Positions 54,465 through 62,064 of a DNA stretch of 62,064 nt are shown here, one piece after another. Positions within the stretch are counted from its first letter, which is position 1; every line of letters starts with the position of its first letter. Source of the DNA: Hyphomicrobiales bacterium (GTDB taxonomy: Bacteria > Pseudomonadota > Alphaproteobacteria > Rhizobiales > Beijerinckiaceae); contig UBZM01000084.1 of NCBI GenBank assembly GCA_900470095.1, positions 1-62,064 of the forward strand, in the 5' to 3' direction. Below the pieces are notes generated by a model. That model was given only the letters and a program-made list of their open reading frames with translations, did not search any database and was not told the DNA's origin. A program made the translations under genes and the position numbers.

Positions 54465-55658
54465 TCAGCGGGCGCGCTTGGCGCCGACCATTTCGTCCCA
54501 TTTGCGGAAGGCCACGACCATCTTGTCGGGCTTCAAGGGCAGCTCGATCGGGTTCTTGGCGATCAGGTCGGCATATTCCGGCCGGCCGAATTCGGCGATC
54601 ACCTTCTGGCTGCTCTCCGGGGCCAGCGACAGCGGTACGTTCTTCACCGCCGGGCCCGGATAGAGATAGCCCTCGTCATAGGCATAGGCCTGGGCCTTCG
54701 GCGTCAGCACATAGGCCATCAGATCGAGCACCACGGCGAGGCGATCGTTCGGGACGCCCTTCGGTACGCACATGAAGAAGGCGTCCGAAACCCAGTGGAA
54801 GCCCTTCAGCGTGCCGATCATCGCCGATTTCGGCACGATGCCGAGCGCGCGCGGGTTGATGTCCCAACCGGTGGTCGAGATGATGATGTCGCGCGAGCCC
54901 TCGCCGAACTCCTTCATCGTCGCGCCGGTGCCAGCCGGATAGTAGTCGATGTACTGGCCAAGCTCCTGCAGATAGGCCCAGGTCTTGTCCCAGCCGCCGA
55001 CCGGATCCTGCGGATCCTTGTCGCCGAGGATATACGGCAGGCCCATCATGAAGGTGCGGCCCGGGCCGGAATTCGTCGGGCGCGCATACATGAACTTGCC
55101 GGGATTGGCCTTGGCCCAGGCGAGCAGCTCGTCGGCCGTGGTCGGCACGTTCTTGACGCGCTCCGGCGCATATTCGAGCAGCGGGCCGGAGGGGTAGTAG
55201 TTGACCACGACGCCAAAGCCGTCGCCCTGCGCTCGGTGCAGGTTGAGCGCGGCCGGCTCGTAGTTCTCCTCGATATTCGGGAATTTGTCGGCGAAGTCGG
55301 GCAGGATCTTGAGCCAGAGCTTCTGTTCGAGGCCCGCTGCGAGGCCGTCGCTCCCGGTCAGCACGAGATCGAGATCGGCGCGGCCGGCCTCCTGCTGCGC
55401 CTTGATCTTGCTGGCGAGTTCCGGTGCCGGCGCCTTCACGAAGGTGATGCGCGAGACCAGCTTCGGATTGGCCGCGCGATAATCCTCGAACGCCTTCTGC
55501 ATCAAGGCCAGCGCACCGCCGACATCGATGATGTTGATGCCGACCGGCGAGGTCGGCAGCGGCGGCGAAGCCGCAAAGGCCGCCGGCGCTCCCGTCGCCA
55601 TCGCGGCCAGGCCGCCCAGCACGGTGCGGCGGTCAATCCCCGTGAAATCCTTGCTCAT
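54465..55658 (-). CDS. Extracellular solute-binding protein, Tat-type signal, orphan receptor B
   Basis: A 397-residue paralogue of receptor A with a Tat-like signal (GIDRRTVLGGLAAMATG, cleaved near AFAA). It shares GINIIDVGGALALMQ, NSGPGRTFMMGLPYILGDKD, GWDKTWAYLQELG and STTGWDINPRALGIVPK; most positions match by eye. It is the last gene of the nagB-nagA operon (38-base gap). By position its ligand could be an amino sugar or a derivative. No membrane components are encoded nearby. Confidence 0.9.
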   Translation of the reverse strand: MSKDFTGIDRRTVLGGLAAMATGAPAAFAASPPLPTSPVGINIIDVGGALALMQKAFEDYRAANPKLVSRITFVKAPAPELASKIKAQQEAGRADLDLVLTGSDGLAAGLEQKLWLKILPDFADKFPNIEENYEPAALNLHRAQGDGFGVVVNYYPSGPLLEYAPERVKNVPTTADELLAWAKANPGKFMYARPTNSGPGRTFMMGLPYILGDKDPQDPVGGWDKTWAYLQELGQYIDYYPAGTGATMKEFGEGSRDIIISTTGWDINPRALGIVPKSAMIGTLKGFHWVSDAFFMCVPKGVPNDRLAVVLDLMAYVLTPKAQAYAYDEGYLYPGPAVKNVPLSLAPESSQKVIAEFGRPEYADLIAKNPIELPLKPDKMVVAFRKWDEMVGAKRAR

Positions 55659-55696
55659 GGTCTCTCCCTCGTTGGTTAGGCTGATCGTTGGGTTGT

Positions 55697-56749
55697 CTAG
55701 ATCTTGTCCGCGTCGTAGCGGCGTTCCTCGGGCCCGATGCGCACGCCCTGCACGGCGAGATTAGCGGACCACTCCACCTCGCTCAGTGGCAACACCAGCC
55801 CCCTCGCCCGCAAGGCGGGCTCAAGCACCGCCAGCGGATGGCTCGAGGCCATCGCGAGCGCCTCCTCCGGCGTCGCTAGACCCCAGACCACGACATTGCG
55901 CACCCCCTGATCGAGGCAGAGCGCCGAGCCGGCGAGCGAGACGCTTCCCGGCTGGCGCACGGAGCCGTCGGCCTTCCGTTCCACGCTCATGCCGGCGAAG
56001 GGATAGTTGCCGGGCTCCGCCGCTGCGGCCGAAACCGCGTCGGTCACAAGGATCGAACGGCCAAGTCCCTTGGCGCGCAACAGCGATTTCAGGGCCTTGG
56101 GATGGACATGGATACCGTCGGCAATGAAACTTGCCCAAAGCCCGTCCTCGGCAAGCTGCGCGAAGATCGCATTGGCGAGCTTGTGCGTGACCTGCGGCAT
56201 GCCGTTGCCGAGATGGGTGGACAGGGTCGCGCCCGCTGTTGCCGCGGCCGCGACCTGATCGAAGTCAGCCGCTGTATGGCCGAGAGCGACGATCCTGCCC
56301 TGGCCATGCAGTGCCGCGATCAGGGCCGGCACGGCCTCGACCTCGGGGGCGACCGTCACCATCAGGATCGGCCGATCGAGCCCTGCTTCGAGGCGATCGA
56401 CCAAGCCGGGATCGGCGGCGGTCATCGCGGCGGCCGGGTGACAGCCGGAATAGCCGTCAGCCGGATTCAAGAAGGGCCCCTCGAGATGGTAGCCCGGGCA
56501 CATCAGCGGGCCGAGGCGGCTCGCCGAGATCGCGGCATCGAGCGCGCGCAGGCGCTGTACCAGTTCATGCGGATGGGCGGTGATCACTGTCGGCAGGCAA
56601 AAGGTCACGCCCGTCCGAAGCATCGCCTCCAGCGCCCGGTCGATCTCGGCCGCAGTCACCACGCCTGAATTGAAGTCGACGGCCGCAAAGCCGTTGACCT
56701 GGAGATCGACGAGGCCGGCCGTCAGCATGATCGCGCTCTTTCCCACCAT
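55697..56749 (-). CDS. nagA: N-acetylglucosamine-6-phosphate deacetylase-like protein, short form
   Basis: A 350-residue amidohydrolase. Metal and catalytic residues of NagA are visible: Glu90 (GYHLEGPF), His158 (ALGHTAADF), His179 (LSTHLGNGMPQ) and Asp237 (ILVTDAVS). The protein starts almost at the first barrel strand (AGLVDLQVNGF), so the usual N-terminal beta-sandwich portion of about 50 residues is missing. The normal C-terminal AxNPA...G.DLxxLD closing segment is also absent. It appears to be a bare TIM barrel. Its ATG shares one base with the nagB stop. Confidence 0.85.
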   Translation of the reverse strand: MVGKSAIMLTAGLVDLQVNGFAAVDFNSGVVTAAEIDRALEAMLRTGVTFCLPTVITAHPHELVQRLRALDAAISASRLGPLMCPGYHLEGPFLNPADGYSGCHPAAAMTAADPGLVDRLEAGLDRPILMVTVAPEVEAVPALIAALHGQGRIVALGHTAADFDQVAAAATAGATLSTHLGNGMPQVTHKLANAIFAQLAEDGLWASFIADGIHVHPKALKSLLRAKGLGRSILVTDAVSAAAAEPGNYPFAGMSVERKADGSVRQPGSVSLAGSALCLDQGVRNVVVWGLATPEEALAMASSHPLAVLEPALRARGLVLPLSEVEWSANLAVQGVRIGPEERRYDADKI

Positions 56750-57492
56750 CAGCCGCGCTTGAGCAGGGAGGCCGCTGGCGGATCGAGGAACAGCACCGTG
56801 TTCTTGTGGGTCTGAAGGATCGAGGCGGGGTAGAGCGGGCTCACCGGACCTTCCAGCGCGTCGCGCGTGGCCTTCGCCTTCCGCTCGTCCGGCACCGAAA
56901 GGACGATCAACTCGCTCTTCAGGATCTGGCGGACGCTCATCGAGATGGCGCGCTCCGGCACCGCTTCGAGGCTCGGGAACCAGCCTTCGCCGAACTGCTG
57001 CTGGCGGCAGGCATCATCGAGCTTGACCACAATGTAGGGCTCGTCCGTCTCGAAATCGGCCGGAGGGTCGTTGAAGGCAAGATGGCAGTTCTCGCCGAAG
57101 CCGGCGAAGCAGACATCGATGCGTCGTCCCGCGATCAGTTCGCCGAGCCGGCGCGCCTCCTGCTCGGCATCACCCTCGCCATCAACCGGGATGAACTCGA
57201 CCTTGCCACCCAGCGGGGCGACAAAGCGCTCCTGCAGATAGCGACGGAAGCTCGCCGGATGCTCCTGGCCGAGACCGACATACTCGTCGAGATGGAAGGC
57301 GGTGACCTTCGACCAGTCGATGCCCTCGGCAATGACGAGATGGTTCAACATCTCGAACTGGCTGGCCCCGGTCGCGACGATGATCGTCGCATGGCCGTGA
57401 CGCGCCTGTGCTTCGCGAATGGCCGCAGCACCACGGGCCGCAGCCTGAACGCCGAGGGTCTCCTTGTCGGCGACGATGTTGATATCGATCAT
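56749..57492 (-). CDS. nagB: Glucosamine-6-phosphate deaminase-like protein (NagB family)
   Basis: A 247-residue NagB-fold protein, which would convert glucosamine 6-phosphate to fructose 6-phosphate and ammonia. The general base Asp69 in FHLDEYVG is present. The active-site loop reads GFGENCHLAFNDPP in place of GxGxDGHIAFNEP. His137 is kept, but the Asp of the classical triad is Asn135 and the Glu is Asp142. The same loop style occurs in NagB-like subfamilies, so the true substrate may be a related amino-sugar phosphate. The ATG at 57492 gives the normal family N-terminus. It is the first gene of the operon. Confidence 0.88.
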   Translation of the reverse strand: MIDINIVADKETLGVQAAARGAAAIREAQARHGHATIIVATGASQFEMLNHLVIAEGIDWSKVTAFHLDEYVGLGQEHPASFRRYLQERFVAPLGGKVEFIPVDGEGDAEQEARRLGELIAGRRIDVCFAGFGENCHLAFNDPPADFETDEPYIVVKLDDACRQQQFGEGWFPSLEAVPERAISMSVRQILKSELIVLSVPDERKAKATRDALEGPVSPLYPASILQTHKNTVLFLDPPAASLLKRG

Positions 57493-57580
57493 GCTATTTC
57501 TGAACCCGGACAGAGCAAATTGTTTCAAAATTCTCAGATCGAGCTTATGAGCGCCTCTGTAAAATGCAATCTCAATTTCG

Positions 57581-57594
57581 GAACCGTCAGGTTC
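57581..57594. promoter_or_regulatory. GAACC-GTCA-GGTTC dyad in nagB/ROK divergent region
   Basis: GAACC (57581-57585) and GGTTC (57590-57594) with a 4-base spacer are extended by ATTTCG and GAAAAT to a 9-of-11 match. The dyad lies just upstream of the ROK regulator start in the 112-base divergent region and suits autoregulation and nag control. Confidence 0.4.
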
Positions 57595-57604
57595 GAAAAT
57601 ATGG

Positions 57605-58795
57605 ATGCCCATGACTCTGCCAGCCATCGACCAGTTGCTGTTCTCCGACGGGAACGGCAGCGACCGCGCCCGTGCCCTCACGCTCGTTGCACGCGGCCAG
57701 GCCCATTCCCGGCCTGAGATCGGCGCCGCGCTCGGGCTGCGCTCGACCACGACATCGCGCCTCGTCGGCGATCTGGTGGAACGCCGCCTGCTGCTGGAAA
57801 CCGCGGGGCAGAAAGCCGGCCGCGGCCGTCCGGCCGGCCTTCTCATTGCCAATCCACGCCGCATCGGCGCTTCCGTGATCTATGTCGCGAGCCAATCGCT
57901 GGTCGGTGCCCTGGTCGATCTCGATGGCCAGTTGCTCGAGGAACGCGTCGTCGAAATTGCCTCGAACGCGGATAACGGCGTTGTCGCGGGCGTGATGGCC
58001 GGGCTTGGCGCGGACCTGCTTGCGGCCATGCCGCGCGGCATGGAGCATGCCGGCACGGCCGTGTCGCTCTCGGGCCTGCTCGATCTCAGGCGCAAGCAAT
58101 GGCTAATGTCGTCGCGCTGGCCGAACCTGCGCGGCCTCGATGTCGGTATCGCGCTCGGGGGAACGGTCGGGCCCGTCGTGGTCTGCCGCAATCTCGACGC
58201 CGAGTTGCGCGCGCGCATGGCGCAGGATCCCGAGCAGTTCTCGGACGGCGCGCTCCTGCTACACTGGGGCTGGGGCATCGGACTGGGCTACGCCATCGGC
58301 GGGCGCTCGCTTGCGCCGCCCGGCGGCTCCTTCGGAGAAGTCGGGCACTGGCGCTTCGCTGCGCTCGATGGCCGCCGTTGCGGCTGCGGCAACACTGCCT
58401 GCCTGGAAACCGGCGCAGCACTTTGGTCGCTCCTGCCGGAACTGCGCCGGCGTTGGCCCGATCTCGCGGAGGACGAGAACCGCCTCTACCGGCAACTGGC
58501 GCGTTGCGACCTGACCAGCCTGCCCGAGATCGACACGGCTGCGCGGTTGCTGGCGCGCGCACTCGCCAATGCGAGCCGCCTGCTCTTTCCCACCCGGATC
58601 ATCGTGACCGGCCCGTTCGTCGCCAATGCGCAGCTATGGGCGCATTTCGACGGGTTGTTCAGGGCCGAGGGAACAATGCACGGGTTGATGATGCCTGAAC
58701 TCGTCAGCGACCGCTCGAGCCGGCACTATGAAGTCCACGGAGCGGCGACGCCGCTGCTCAGCAAGGCGCTCACAGGGCTCCTGCAGGGGTCCTGA
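57605..58795 (+). CDS. ROK-family transcriptional regulator (NagC-like)
   Basis: A 396-residue ROK repressor. An N-terminal winged helix (about 25-75, RPEIGAALGLRSTTTSRLVG) is followed by a ROK sugar-kinase-like domain. The ROK zinc motif is clear as CGCGNTACLE, with the preceding GEVGHW His. The ATP-binding motif is weakened (LDVGIALGGTVG), as usual for regulators that no longer act as kinases. It is divergent from nagB-nagA-receptor B and is probably its repressor, released by an amino sugar or its phosphate. Confidence 0.92.
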   Translation: MPMTLPAIDQLLFSDGNGSDRARALTLVARGQAHSRPEIGAALGLRSTTTSRLVGDLVERRLLLETAGQKAGRGRPAGLLIANPRRIGASVIYVASQSLVGALVDLDGQLLEERVVEIASNADNGVVAGVMAGLGADLLAAMPRGMEHAGTAVSLSGLLDLRRKQWLMSSRWPNLRGLDVGIALGGTVGPVVVCRNLDAELRARMAQDPEQFSDGALLLHWGWGIGLGYAIGGRSLAPPGGSFGEVGHWRFAALDGRRCGCGNTACLETGAALWSLLPELRRRWPDLAEDENRLYRQLARCDLTSLPEIDTAARLLARALANASRLLFPTRIIVTGPFVANAQLWAHFDGLFRAEGTMHGLMMPELVSDRSSRHYEVHGAATPLLSKALTGLLQGS

Positions 58796-58803
58796 CCTTT
58801 GCG

Positions 58804-58971
58804 TCAATCCTCAGCGGTTTCGCGCCGCAATTCCCAGGCGAGCATCGCCTCGGCGAGCGCATGCAGTTCCTGTTCCTTGGTGCTGGTATCGGGGGCAGCC
58901 TGAAGCTCCGCAACACGCAGCTGAGCTTGCTCATAATCCTCGTCGGTATGAATTACGATCGGTTGTTTCAT
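58804..58971 (-). CDS. Small HigA-like protein lacking its DNA-binding domain
   Basis: A 55-residue frame starting MKQPIVIHTDEDYEQAQLRV and containing ELHALAEAMLAWELRR. The spacing (D-Y-E-A, then A-E-L, then L-A-AM-AWE) matches the N-terminal domain of COG5499 HigA-type antitoxins, where a helix-turn-helix normally follows. Here the protein stops after that domain. No toxin-like (HigB/RelE) gene is adjacent. It may be an orphan or remnant antitoxin, or a stand-alone interaction domain. It lies eight bases after the convergent ROK gene. Confidence 0.6.
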   Translation of the reverse strand: MKQPIVIHTDEDYEQAQLRVAELQAAPDTSTKEQELHALAEAMLAWELRRETAED

Positions 58972-59051
58972 GACAGCCCCGCGCTACGTCCGGGTCATGA
59001 AAGAGGCTGACCCAACCTGATTATAACCCAAAAATCGGCGCGGATGTTCCG

Positions 59052-59375
59052 CTAACGCGGCGGCAGCGCCGCATAATAGGCCGCAATCGCCGCAATCTCG
59101 TTCACCGACATATGCCGCGCCATGTAGCGCATCTCCTTGTGAGCCCGCTTGCCGGTGCGAAAGGCCATCATCTGGTTGAAGAGATAGCGCTCATTCTGCC
59201 CCGCCAGATGGGGCACTTCGGTGTCGCGGGCAATGCCGTCTGTGCCGTGGCAGGCAGCACAATCATCGAGCGGGGATGTCCGCGGCTCGGACGCCACGGG
59301 CGCAACCATCATCAACCCGGCCACCGTGAGCGAGGCCGCCGCCGTCATCCCCAAGCCAAATCTGAACCCGCTCAT
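59052..59375 (-). CDS. Small class I cytochrome c
   Basis: A 107-residue exported protein with a signal peptide (MSGFRFGLGMTAAASLTVAG) and one heme-binding CAACH motif at 39-43. A candidate axial Met occurs in the C-terminal MRYMARHM region. The ATG at 59375 follows GGGAGGAG. It should be a periplasmic electron carrier, resembling cytochromes c553/c4-like single domains. Its partner dehydrogenase is not evident. The gene lies 131 bases downstream of the thiamine-diphosphate enzyme on the same strand. Confidence 0.9.
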   Translation of the reverse strand: MSGFRFGLGMTAAASLTVAGLMMVAPVASEPRTSPLDDCAACHGTDGIARDTEVPHLAGQNERYLFNQMMAFRTGKRAHKEMRYMARHMSVNEIAAIAAYYAALPPR

Positions 59376-59506
59376 GATCGAGGCTCCTCCCATCGCAGCC
59401 TTCGCCGCAAAGCCATGGCGAGCCTGTCGCACGGTAAGCGTTAAGATCGCGGAAGCCCTCGCCCTGAAATGCGCTGGGTCCGCACTGGCTCGCGCCTCCA
59501 GGCTCG

Positions 59507-61141
59507 CTACCGCGTCGTCGGTGGCGCCGGATGGATGAACGGCCAAGGGCTTGCCTCAGTGCTGCGCGGAATCGTGATCTCGATCAACGCCGGCCGATCA
59601 TCGGCCAGCGCCTTCTCCAGCACAGGGCGGAAGGCTTCGGGTGTGTCGACCCGAACGGCCTCGACCCCGAAGGACCGAGCGAGCTGAACGAAGTCAGGGT
59701 TGACCAGATCCGACCCGATCAGCCGGCCCTCGAAGCCCGTCAGCTGGTCGCGCCGAACATTGCCATAGGAGTTGTTGTTGAAGACCAGCGTGACGACGCC
59801 GATGCCATACTGCACGGCCGTCGCCAGTTCCTGGACAGCGAACATGAAGCCACCGTCGCCGGTGATCGCAACCACGGGCCGATCCGGCCGGGCCACTTTC
59901 GCGCCAAGCGCGGTCGGGAAGCCGGAGCCGAGCGTGCCCTGATAGCCGGAGGACAAATAGGTCCTGGGCTCATAGACCTTGAAGCCGTACCAGGAAGCAA
60001 AGCCGACCTGTGACAGTTCGTCGGTGACGATGCCGTCCCTCGGCAAGACCTCGCGCAGGACCTGCAAATAGGCCATTTGCGGTTGGATCGCCTGGATCTT
60101 GGCTTCAGCCGTCGCGGTCGCCTCCGTAATCACCGCGCGACGGCCGGGGCGGCTCTGCGGCAGCCGTCCAGCGGCCTTGGTGAGCGCAGCCGTGGCCGCA
60201 CGGGCATCGGCCAGGATCGCGACATCGGGAACGGAGCGGCGCATCTCGACCGGATCGATGTCGATGCGAACCGATTTCAGGTTCGGCGGCGTATGCGACC
60301 AGCGCCAGCCCGGCAGCTCCAGGCGCGTACCGATCCCGATCAGCAGGTCAGTCTGGGCCCAAAGCTCATAGGCCGCAGCCATGGTGAGGCCGAGTTCATG
60401 GTCATTCGACAGGATGCCGCGACCGCTGCGGAAGGCGATGACCGGCGCATCGATCAACTCGGCCAGTTGCAGGATGTCATCCGCGGCATCGAACGCGCCG
60501 CTGCCGACGAAGATCATCGGCGCCTTCGCCTCCGAGATCAGTCTCGCGGCGCGGTCAATCGCATCGGCGTCAATGGGCGGCGGCGGCGAGGGATCGAGCA
60601 CGGACGCGACCGGCATTTCCGCCTGCTGCGTGAAGACGTTCCAGGGCATTTCCAGCGCCGCTGGACCGCGCCGTCCCGAGAGCATCGCCTGGAAGGCACG
60701 GGATACGGCGGTTGGCGCCAGTGCGGGATGCTCGACACGCTCGGCCCATTTGGTGAAGCCGCGCAGGGTCGCAAGCTGGTCCGGCATCTCGTGCAGGTGC
60801 CCGCGACCGCGATCGAGGAAGGGCGTTGGCACCTGCCCTGTCAGGCAGAGCACCGGCTCGTTGCCGCCGAAGGCCGTCAACAGGGCCGCCCCTGCATTCA
60901 GGATGCCGGGGCCGGGCACGACGGTGCAGACGGAGGGCCGACCGGTGGCCCGCGCATAACCAAAGGCCATGTAGCCGCAGGCCTGCTCGTGACGCGCGCC
61001 GATGGTCGCGATCCTGTCCTTGTTGCGCTCGAGCGCGTCGAACAGGCCGTAGATCTGTGCCCCGGGAAGGCCGAACACCGTATCGATGCCATGATCGATC
61101 AGCCCGAACACAAGTCCCTCGCCGCCAGTCGCTCTCACCAT
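59507..61141 (-). CDS. Thiamine-diphosphate-dependent enzyme (acetolactate synthase/decarboxylase family)
   Basis: A 544-residue ThDP enzyme with three domains. The N-terminal PYR domain has catalytic Glu52 in GARHEQACGYMA, a central Rossmann-like domain follows, and the C-terminal PP domain has the cofactor motif GDGG at 428-431 and NNNSYG at 455-460. It most resembles acetolactate synthase large subunit-like and 2-oxo-acid decarboxylase-like members; the small regulatory subunit is absent. The ATG at 61141 is preferred over 61174. Next to an HpaD-like dioxygenase it may act on a ring-cleavage keto acid, but this is speculative. Confidence 0.9.
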   Translation of the reverse strand: MVRATGGEGLVFGLIDHGIDTVFGLPGAQIYGLFDALERNKDRIATIGARHEQACGYMAFGYARATGRPSVCTVVPGPGILNAGAALLTAFGGNEPVLCLTGQVPTPFLDRGRGHLHEMPDQLATLRGFTKWAERVEHPALAPTAVSRAFQAMLSGRRGPAALEMPWNVFTQQAEMPVASVLDPSPPPPIDADAIDRAARLISEAKAPMIFVGSGAFDAADDILQLAELIDAPVIAFRSGRGILSNDHELGLTMAAAYELWAQTDLLIGIGTRLELPGWRWSHTPPNLKSVRIDIDPVEMRRSVPDVAILADARAATAALTKAAGRLPQSRPGRRAVITEATATAEAKIQAIQPQMAYLQVLREVLPRDGIVTDELSQVGFASWYGFKVYEPRTYLSSGYQGTLGSGFPTALGAKVARPDRPVVAITGDGGFMFAVQELATAVQYGIGVVTLVFNNNSYGNVRRDQLTGFEGRLIGSDLVNPDFVQLARSFGVEAVRVDTPEAFRPVLEKALADDRPALIEITIPRSTEASPWPFIHPAPPTTR

Positions 61142-61225
61142 ATCCGCCTCACCTTGTCCTGCAGACTGGCCCAATGGGCCAGGACATCAACCTGAGTGGA
61201 GTCCCCGCCCCCGCGCCTCGCGAAC

Positions 61226-62064
61226 TCACGCAGCGATGATTGGAGACGCCTGGAAAGAGGGTTGGCGCACCGGCGTCTCATCGAAGAGCGTGCCCTCCTC
61301 GAACCAGGAGCGCGGAGCCGGCGCGCCCCAGAGCGTCTGGCGCTGCGGATCGCGCAGATCCCAACGGATCGGTTCGTGGTCGGGGTCGACCGTCTGGTAG
61401 TCGGAGCAATAAATCTCGATCCGATGACCGTCAGGGTCGCGGATATAGAGGAAGAACGCATTCGAGATGCCGTGCCGCCCTGGGCCGCGCTCGATATTGG
61501 TGACATAGCCGGTGGTCGCCATCAGATCGAGCAGGTCGATGATGTTGAGCGGCGTCGGCACCCAGAAGGCAACATGGTGGAGGCGCGGCCCAACCCCATG
61601 GGTGAAGGCCATGTCGTGAACGCCGCCCTTGCGGTGCATCCAAGCCGCCCAGAGCCGGCTGCCATCCTCGTTCACCGTGTATTCGGTCGTTCGGAATCCG
61701 ATCGCATTATAAAACGCGACGGACGCGTCGACATTGTCGGAGAAGCAGTTGAAATGGTCGATCCGGAGCGGCTTCACGCCCTTGTAGAGCGCGAATTTCT
61801 GGTGAACCGACGGCAGCTTGTTCATGCTGAAATAGAACTCCAGCGGAACGCCGAGAGGGTCGACGGTCCTGAGCGTGCGGCCCTGGAACGGCTCCTCGAC
61901 AAACCGGGCCGGCAGGCCGCTCGCCCGAAAGAAATGATGCGCCTTGTCCAGGTCCTCTTCCGAAAAAACCTTGAAGCCGAGCACCTTTGCGACCGGGCTT
62001 TCACCCTTCTCCAAGACGATGCAATGGTGTCCACGTTCCTCCATCGCACGCATGTAGAGGCGGG
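61226..62064 (-). CDS. hpaD: Homoprotocatechuate 2,3-dioxygenase-like extradiol dioxygenase, partial (N-terminus beyond window)
   Basis: The frame enters from the right edge (codons RLYMRAMEERGHHC upstream of any start) and ends at 61226. About 279 codons are visible of a protein usually near 320. It has two vicinal-oxygen-chelate modules, with iron ligands expected at His in RIDHFNCFS, His in LHHVAFW and Glu in RIEIYCSDYQT, and the HpaD-like tail DHEPIRWDLRDPQRQTLWG. Such type I extradiol enzymes cleave 3,4-dihydroxyphenylacetate in aromatic degradation. The ATG at 62053 is an internal Met, not the start. Confidence 0.88.
   Translation of the reverse strand, partial: RLYMRAMEERGHHCIVLEKGESPVAKVLGFKVFSEEDLDKAHHFFRASGLPARFVEEPFQGRTLRTVDPLGVPLEFYFSMNKLPSVHQKFALYKGVKPLRIDHFNCFSDNVDASVAFYNAIGFRTTEYTVNEDGSRLWAAWMHRKGGVHDMAFTHGVGPRLHHVAFWVPTPLNIIDLLDLMATTGYVTNIERGPGRHGISNAFFLYIRDPDGHRIEIYCSDYQTVDPDHEPIRWDLRDPQRQTLWGAPAPRSWFEEGTLFDETPVRQPSFQASPIIAA

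Overview
This 62 kb window is GC-rich (roughly two thirds by eye) and densely packed. Its genes are catabolic and transport genes typical of a large-genome, soil- or plant-associated alphaproteobacterium of the Hyphomicrobiales. Bosea or a close relative is my best guess, from gene content only. I see no rRNA, tRNA, insertion sequence, phage gene or CRISPR array. I count 54 protein genes. Both edge genes are cut: an FGGY kinase at 1-578 and an HpaD-like dioxygenase at 61226-62064. No gene-free stretch exceeds about 250 bases.

Region A (725-18058) is a peptide-type ABC transporter (fused double ATPase, two permeases) with four paralogous periplasmic receptors of 516-523 residues that share a distinctive N-terminal motif. 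An alpha/beta hydrolase with its own GntR regulator follows two of the receptors. Each of the other two sits in a repeated module: receptor and C45-family Ntn-hydrolase on the minus strand, with a divergent GntR regulator on the plus strand. Both module regulators appear to carry two winged-helix domains before the FCD domain. A class III (omega-amino-acid type) aminotransferase lies between the modules. The set looks like import and intracellular cleavage of a family of amide or acyl-amino compounds.

Region B (18175-33584) holds a GMC oxidoreductase, ethanolamine ammonia-lyase (EutBC), an Ldh2-type dehydrogenase, HyuB/HyuA hydantoinase-oxoprolinase subunits, a PotABCD-like ABC importer, an RraA-like protein, a nitrilase-family amidase and a LysR regulator. 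Most are on the minus strand with overlapping ends, a further nitrogen-compound scavenging block. Region C (33801-41098) holds an M81 (MlrC-like) peptidase, a second peptide-type ABC importer (two permeases and a receptor, no ATPase), an RpiR regulator and a divergent DadA-like FAD oxidoreductase.

Region D (41351-50800) holds GlpR and GlpD, an M32 carboxypeptidase, and a DeoR regulator followed by a tight phnDCEE-HAD phosphatase cluster with no C-P lyase genes in view. Region E (51052-58795) is two converging operons. Each contains a closely related Tat-exported solute-binding protein without permeases. One also encodes two Gfo/Idh/MocA oxidoreductases, the other NagB and an unusually short NagA, with a divergent ROK regulator. 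Region F (58804 to the end) has a 55-residue HigA-like fragment, a small cytochrome c, a thiamine-diphosphate enzyme and the HpaD-like dioxygenase.

Functional names rest on motifs read by eye and on family knowledge; substrates are inferred from neighbours and are uncertain throughout.
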